Positions 57,990 through 64,000 of a DNA stretch of 64,000 nt are shown piece by piece. The stretch's first letter is position 1. Each line of letters starts with the position of its first letter. Origin of the DNA: Takakia lepidozioides (taxonomy: Eukaryota; Streptophyta; Takakiopsida; Takakiales; Takakiaceae); NCBI GenBank assembly GCA_030704615.1, contig CM060732.1, forward strand, positions 16,180,001 through 16,244,000, read 5' to 3'. The position numbers were made by a program, and so were the translations under genes. The notes beneath the pieces were generated by a model, which made no database searches, had not been told where the DNA came from, and worked only from the letters and a program-made list of their open reading frames with translations.

Positions 57990-60345
57990 AATAAAGTCAT
58001 CAATAGTCACGTTCATCCTCAACCTCTTCAGGTAAATAATACAGATGCTTGCACGGATAATACTTTGAACCCTTCTTTGCTTCCATCAACGAGAAGTCCG
58101 TACAATTGCAAGTCGGCTCCACTCCAATCGTAATTGTGTATACATCGTCGCGTACAGCCGAGCCGGCCGTTGCCATCCGAGAAACACGCCCAAGGCCGGG
58201 TGGAGGTACGTCCACGGAGCTCTAAATAGTGCAAGCCATCCCAAGAGCATTGGCAATCCGAGTCTCATTCAACTTGTTGGGAGGGTGTCGTCTCTTCACT
58301 CTTCCAAATCGCATTGTGGGATGTGCAAAATTGTCCAATCCATCTCTACTAGACCGAGCAGTCTGCAATGGCTGGGTCTGAGGAACCGGAAATGCGTGGG
58401 CCGGGACGTCTGTGCGTTGCACCATTTGAAATCCTGCTGCAGATAGAGCATCCGCCTCATTCTGAGAGAGGCTGCAACCCGGTGCAACAGGCCAGACACC
58501 CGGAGGCTTCGGCATTCCCTGAATCCTGTACTTGGGCTTGCCAAATACACAGGTCATTATGTCGTGCCTACAGAACCAAAATGTCTGCGTTGTGGCGTGA
58601 GCAAATGTGGGAGTCAAAAATCTGCCGCTGAAACAAGGTGCAGGTACAGCACCGTGTGGGTTCCTTCGAATCATCTCACCACAGCGTGCTCTCGTATCCA
58701 CCTGGATGGCGCAGCACTTCCCTCGAAATGCCGGCAATGTCCTCGCAATTCTCCACTGTGACTCCGACACTCTTGTCTCCACAATGGGAATGTTGGCTCG
58801 TTATGTTGTCGGGGCACGCGCCTTGTGCTCAGCGGGAGATGGCAATCTTGAACGTGCAGGACTTGCGGTGCTCGACGAGACCTCCTCGGGCAACATCACA
58901 GGACCACGAGGGAGCGTGCGAATATTCTTGTCAGCTCGCCATGAATTCTCTTCTCCGCCAGGTGCCTCGTCAAGTCTTCGTCTCACTGGACGGGTATGAA
59001 CATCTCCTTCCAAATGTTGGCCTCTTCGAAGCAATGGCGTGTCCCGAAGGCATTCTCGCAAGGCCGCCGCCCACTTCCGAGGATTCTTCGATCTGGAGGC
59101 AGTCCGCATCAGCATTTCCTGCCTGTCCCCCTAAGCCCCACTGTTTCCCTTTCAAGAACTCGTTGTACCTGCTTTGCTGCATAATTGACCTCACAATGTC
59201 CTCCGTTGTGGCAGTGAGGATGTCCACCAGATGCGCCGCAGAGGAGGCACGCCAGGAAGAGTGCACTGATTTGGCCATGTTTGTCGTGGGCATGTTGGTG
59301 TCGGAGTCGAGACACATTTCCTGCACAAGCACATGTTGAGGTTACAAGCAAGTTACAAATAATGCCAAGAATAATATTCAACGGGACGCGAATTCGTGCA
59401 ACTCACCTCCCGCATATAGTCGCCGAACTGGAGGAAACGATAATGCCACCATGCTAGCCAACTGACCATTGCTCCCTCGTCTGATTTCCTTACAGCACCT
59501 GACGATGTCCACCAAGCCCGTATACATGCAAACTGTGTCTCTGCATCATCCAAGGTGGGAGCGCGCTTCCACGCAAGACACATGGAACGGTGCTCCTCTC
59601 TGAAATCTGGCGCCACGAGCCTGGTTGTGTACTGCGAAAGGCTCTGCAGAAAATGGAACCCACAAGATCTCTCCTTGCCTTCCATGGGAACATTGGGGTC
59701 TTTCCCGTACACCCTTCGGATGGCAGCCCAATTTGCTTGTGCGTTGTCCGCCATGAAACCACGGAAATTGGGAGGGGGCAATCCCGCCTTGGCCATCTGT
59801 TCATTTATTCCCTGCCAAAGAAGCATCTCTGATTGTGTGTCCTCTCCTTTCATCTCACAAATAGCAATTGTCATTAGCATCCTGCAATGGGTGTCGTAGA
59901 CATGTGCACCCATTGTCACCCACTGGTGATTTGTAATTCGCTTGATATGGTCGAACATGACCCAATTGTTTGACAAGTCCCCACTCGTCATCCTGTCGAC
60001 CACTTCGATGCCGCTGCCAGGTCCACACGTCGACATTTTGAATACGAAACAACGATATGCCTCAGTCCCTTGTCCTGGAAACCGACTTCCATGAATGTAG
60101 TCATATCCACATCGTCGCTTCACCTCCAGAATGGAGTGCATATCCGAGCCACGCCCAATTTTTTTTTGCATGACACAATGTGGTTTCGGACATTCGGTGA
60201 ACAGACGTGGGACACCGACTCCAGCAATGCCTCCATTTCCTTGTCATCGAGAGGAACTCTGTCGGAGCCGTCTTCCGACATAATTCTGGCCAACGCCATC
60301 TTATGGGCGGCTTGGAGCTGTATCTGTTTGGGTTTGGCACCCGGT
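57990..60345 (-). pseudogene. MULE-like transposase with SWIM finger (copy 2)
   Basis: Minus-strand relative of the 42-46-kb transposase. It begins GAKPKQIQLQAAHKMAL (copy 1 SARPKAVELLAAQKIAM). A one-base slip in a nine-A run (60159-60167) precedes a long intact core, 59407-60160: CGYDYIHGSRFPGQG, WVMFDHIKR (first Asp), GFMADNAQANWAAIRRVYG (second Asp) and an intact MULE-type CGFH. The intron 59321-59406 (86 bp, GT-AG) is followed by DTNMPTTNMAKSVHSSW, FWFCRHDIMTCVF and VWPVAPGCSLSQNEADAL in shifted frames. The SWIM finger CNCTDF...PCKHLYYL lies at 58020-58110. The N-terminal zinc region of copy 1 is missing. Several frameshifts after 59.2 kb suggest it is inactive, though the core is better kept than in copy 1. 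Confidence 0.8.
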
Positions 60346-60429
60346 GAATTTCCATCCGGGGGATGTTCTCTGTCGGACAGGTGCTGGCCTCTCTGCCCCA
60401 GGCGACTTCATCCGTTCGGCCCCGGTTGG

Positions 60430-61215
60430 ATATTCGGTGCCGAATTTCCATTCGGGGGTAGTAATGTGACGGCACGGTGCCGGCTTCTCCCCTTCAGCCA
60501 ACATCATCCGGACGGCCCCCCACTTTCTGACTGCATACCGTTGGCAGTTATTGCGCAAAGACCAGGGGCCGCATTCCGGAGACAAGGTTCATTAACACTC
60601 TGACTGTGGATTTTTGAGATAGTTGGCTCCCTGGATTTGGATCAGGCTTCGTCGCTCGGACAAATCGGCACCGCATTCCTTCCCATCGCTGCATCCCCCT
60701 TCTACCAGGGAGCTTGCCCGCACGCCATCCTGGTAGTCTTGTGTGCACATCTCCCATGGCGGAAAACCCGAGCGCTACAGTGTATTGCCCTCCTCAAGAG
60801 CATAGAGCTTCATTTCCGTGCAGAGGGGACATCTGCCGGGTGATGGAGAAATATCTATGCGTTCGATACCACCTGAAACCGGGGTCGGTTTTTTTGGAGG
60901 AGGAAAGGAAGGACTCAAACGGAGTTGTTGTCGAGAGTATTGTTGTGCTCCACGATGATTTCGGCGATGGCAGGGAATGGCAAGTTCCACCATCGGACAA
61001 CGTCATATACAGGGCTGTTGGGGACTTCATTTGCCCGCCAAATGCACCTTCTATCCTGGCGCCTTTCATGAAACAATCCGCGAATCAAAGAGTGGGTACC
61101 TCAAAGAGAGAAGTCCGCAACGAAATTATCCGCGCTCCGAATTACCTGCAGGATGGAAATCCGGCGCCACATTCCCATCCTTCCGCGCTCCGCATTACCT
61201 CTACGTTGGAAATTC
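60430..61215. repeat. Variant GGCGCC motifs near transposase copy 2
   Basis: Degenerate copies near 60434 (ATTCGGTGCCGAATTTCC), 60662 (AAATCGGCACCGCATTCC), 61151 (ATCCGGCGCCACATTCC) and 61209 (ATTCGGGGCCGAGTT). They match the AAATTCGGCGCC form at 57.7 kb better than the 39-51-kb form. Confidence 0.55.
60756..61080 (+). pseudogene. Detached N-terminal domain of the MULE-like transposase
   Basis: Starts MAENPSATVYCPPQEH and continues VRYHLKPGSVFLEEE, GVVVESIVV and YRAVGDFICPP. It aligns with the N-terminal domain of transposase copy 1 (VTCPPD, ARYCLNPLSIVFEQEE, GVVVSYW, GYKISGVPLAP). In copy 1 the domain is in frame upstream of the transposase, apart from one stop. Here it is on the plus strand while the transposase copy 2 is on the minus strand, so a local inversion split the gene. 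The frame stays open to 61287 but loses similarity after about 61080. Confidence 0.6.
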
Positions 61216-61289
61216 GGGGCCGAGTTGCGTCATATTTCATCCGACAGGGAGGGCTTCATCCGACATTTAATTGCGTAGTTGGGCATTAA

Positions 61290-62190
61290 ATGTCCACCAC
61301 CGTCCGTTTTGATTCGGGCTGGCGATACAGGGATTCCGCGGTTGCTTCCTCGATACGTACCCTAAATCTGATGCTAAACTTGGATTAACTTCTATTCGAG
61401 GCATGTACCCCAAAAAACTGAGATCTTTTTTCTCTTTGGCTGGGACTTATGTCGCCTGAAGGGCGAGGCTCTCCTGAGAGAGACCCCACATCCAGACCGC
61501 GGCGGAAGTTGAGAGCTTTGTACTTTGGACGACGGCCAATCTCTCGCATGCCAAACTTAAGCTCCAGCAGGAGATTCCAGTGTCTTGCTCACAACCCGCG
61601 CCAACTGAAGCCGAGTACTCTCAGGCAAGCCACTTCTGCTTTCGCTTTGTTCGCTTTCGCTTTTGCTTTCGCTTTCACTTTGTTGTTTCGCTTTGTTTTC
61701 GCATCTTCATCCTGGCATCGCTGGAAGCGTATGGTTGCATCGCAAAAGCAGGAGCTGTTGCGAAGAATGATCAAGGTCTGAGTGGTTAAAAATTAAGGAA
61801 ATCCATGCTGAGCTGAGAAGAATGTCTGAGCAGATGAAGTGCCTTCAAAACATTTCACCCTGTTTTCCCGTCTTATGGAATTCCTGATCATTTGTTCATT
61901 GTGTTTCATATTACCGGTTGAGTGAACCTTACATAGTTTGCAATGCGTGTGCAAAGCCGGCAGCTCTGGAGAAGGCTGCTTGTGCATGTCATTCTTAGGC
62001 ATTGTTTGGATTTGTTTTCATTGTTGTTCCATGGCACTCCATACTTCCTAAACTTGTTTTGTTTTCATTGTTGTTCCACGATTGTTGCTATGGTGGTTGC
62101 GCTGCTCATTGCGATGCTGGTTTTGGCACCGATGTTGGTTCTCACAATTTTTGGGAATGACAGAGTGACAACGAGCCCGGCACGCTGGTG
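61290..62190. other. No clear gene; low-complexity and a PPR scrap
   Basis: A CTTTCG-type low-complexity run lies at 61640-61710. A short piece near 61935-61975 resembles the PPR remnant at 53.74 kb. I see nothing else. Confidence 0.4.
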
Positions 62191-62199
62191 GTATCATTG

Positions 62200-63955
62200 A
62201 CAGCTCCAACTCATTGCATGTTTGAATCCCCCAACTTGGGGCGAGAGGGCAAACTTAAACCTTTTGTTGGTGAACGGGAGGACCTGCAGCGAGAGTACGA
62301 CAAAATAGGCATTGGGGAGATTGGTGCAAGCGGCATGGCAGGTGAAGGGCGTGAGGACGTGAGGACAGCAGATCCGGCAATGGAGGTTGTTGATGCACAT
62401 GCAGTAGGGCCTGCCCACGCAAAGAAGAAGAAGAAAGCTAAGCACATGCAATCCCCGGCGAGAGAGCCGTCACGGGCTGCGGAGGGGGAGTGAGCAGTGC
62501 GCGCGAGGGTGTCAGTTCGCCTCAATCAAAGGTGGTCGTCCTGGAGGGCTCCCCTGCTGCTAGCCCTAGTAAGAAACAGAAAGCCCGTGAGAGGGCAAAA
62601 GAGAGGGCAAAAGAACAGGCAAGACAGAATGCTAGCCAGGAGGAAAGAGAAAAGGCCACTGAAGAGGCCAGGGGTGCCCAAACGACAGATGTCAATGTAA
62701 GCGAGGGACGCACAAAGACAGTGGATCCCTCCAAGACACCACAAAGAGGCAGTAACACACCGGTTAGACCATCGCCGGCAAGAGCAGCCCCTGCAATTAC
62801 CCATACGGTGGAGAGTGGAGGAGAGGAAAGAACACCAGAAAGAGCACGGATTGTGCCAGTTCGAGGTGAAGCCGGGGAGAGGGCACTACAGACGGGGAGA
62901 GTGCTCGAGGTGGTTTTGCCGGTGGCTGACCATGTTGAGGAGGACGACAGGGAGCTTTCTGACCAGGATGATGACATCCTCCGGACATCCCCAGGCCCCA
63001 AACCCGCAGCATACAGGCTGGATTTGGCGATCCTGGTGGGCTGCCGGAGAACCCCTCTGCAGCAGACGTCATGTCGGAGGCGGATATGAAGTTGGCCGCT
63101 GCCAAGATGTTAGAGGCAACCCACAGCAACATTGGCAGGGTGCTGGGGGGCATGGTGTACCCGGCCAAGCTTTGGATTCCCCTTTGCCGCTTGGTGTCAT
63201 TGTAGGTGGTGAGACTTGCCCTCCCAGGCGATATCGACAAGCTGAAATTCTCTTTCCGGGATGGATATCGAATGGGGTCTGCCGCGTTTAACGTTTCCAT
63301 TGAGAACGACCACGGAGCTTCCCGTGCCCACACTTCCGATGAGGTGGACAAATGGGGTCCCCATTGGCAAAGGCGAAATGAGGAGTTCGAGAGAACGATT
63401 GCTACTGATCCTCTTTTCCAGCACTTGTCCGGTAAGATGTTTTACGTGTGGGACAGCAATCATCGCCTCCTGGCATGGATGGAGCACATAGCCGAAGCCC
63501 ACCCTAACGACCTCGATTGGCATTTCGCCGTGGAGTGTGTTGTGCTGAAGGTTGCGGGGCCCAAAGATCGCAGTCTTCTCAAAGCTGCAATGGCGGACAT
63601 CAACTCGTAAGTTACAACGCCTCTTGCTTTTGGACCCATCCGATTGTAAGTCATTTCATTGCGAATCCTCATATTTGTTGAAAATTCCCATTTCAGTATT
63701 GTTTGATGGAAATGTGGCATTGCAGGGTGACTGAGAATGCCTTCATTGCCACCAACTTGTCCCATATGCTCTTCCGAGTGAAGGATGTCGGGAAGCAGGG
63801 GTGCAAGAGTTTGCCAATTCGCTCAGTGCCGACCTCCTACGCAAGTCGGAAGCAAAGGCAGACAGAACCTGGTATAGGCTGAGCATGGACGCCATGGTGG
63901 ACTACATATTTCGGGTAAAGCTCCTCACTGTTTTGTTGAGCTAATGTGTCTCTCC
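62200..63955 (+). pseudogene. ParB-methyltransferase family, copy C (ParB half, runs off window)
   Basis: Third family member. A long charged, repetitive N-terminal region (KKKKKAKH, KARERAKERAKEQARQN) spans about 62220-63000 in two frames. The ParB-like domain follows: LWIPLCRLVSL, a TAG near 63203, VVRLALPGDIDKLKFSF, DGYRMGSAAFNVSIEND, then MFYVWDSNHRLLAWMEHI at about 63438. Its donor (GTAAGT, 63608) matches the exon-1 end of copy A. The next exon, 63726-63915, reads VTENAFIATNLSHMLF, a one-base frameshift, then DRTWYRLSMDAMVDYIF with a GTAAAG donor. Copy A has the same exon (VVGTWYSLTREAFLEYMYA). The methyltransferase half would lie beyond the window. Two lesions suggest decay, and shared intron positions show common descent. 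Confidence 0.72.
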
Positions 63956-64000
63956 TCCCCCAATAGAAGAAAAAGTGTTGAGCAGGATCTCTAATCTTAT

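Overview
The window looks like nuclear DNA of a green-plant-lineage organism, most likely a streptophyte alga with a large, repeat-filled genome. The main evidence is an intron-rich gene for a thylakoid-lumen pentapeptide protein of the plant TL17 type. The LTR retrotransposon's primer-binding site also matches the plant initiator-Met tRNA, and introns are long, GT-AG and full of transposon debris. Chara is my best guess for the genus, but nothing here proves it. Only two genes look like ordinary, intact host genes: TL17 (minus, 17.06-22.0 kb) and the ribosome-assembly gene NOC2 (minus, 25.5-35.05 kb). Almost everything else is mobile or mobile-derived.

Layout. 0-1 kb: retroelement gag fragment. 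1-5.3 kb: a Ty3/gypsy-like element inserted into it, with a clear 5' LTR, PBS, gag and pol, cut off inside integrase. 5.4-10.26 kb (minus): a multi-exon gene joining an N-terminal ParB-like domain to a C-terminal N4/N6-type DNA methyltransferase domain. Its largest intron holds an array of near-palindromes. 10.26-11.4 kb: LINE fragment fused to that gene's 5' side. 11.4-17 kb: mostly featureless, with two opposed gag fragments. 17-22 kb: TL17 with LINE pieces in its introns. 23.5-25.4 kb: broken Myb/SANT-like ORF and a truncated LINE. 25.5-35 kb: NOC2, carrying a 3.3-kb antisense LINE in one intron. 35.4-36.2 kb: a 733-bp TA-flanked inverted-repeat transposon. 36-38.4 kb: AT-rich, no gene.

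38.4-48.5 kb: a segment bounded by a pair of inverted repeats of about 200 bp. It holds a broken MULE-like transposase with a SWIM finger, two copies of an unknown small gene family on the opposite strand, and many copies of a palindrome centred on CGGCGCCG. These palindromes continue to about 51 kb. Next to them at 51.4-53.3 kb is a second, broken copy of the methyltransferase gene. 53.7-57.2 kb: PPR remnants, Ty3 integrase, minisatellites and gag-like ORFs. 57.4-61.2 kb: variant GGCGCC repeats and a second MULE-like transposase (minus), with its N-terminal domain lying separately in the opposite orientation. 62.2 kb to the end: a third ParB-methyltransferase copy running off the window.

The candidate undescribed system is the ParB-like/methyltransferase family, present three times, together with nearby palindrome arrays and the MULE-like unit. 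The domain calls come from motifs I can read. Any functional link between the enzyme and the palindromes is inference. Most copies carry in-frame stops or frameshifts, so this window shows decayed examples rather than a proven active system.
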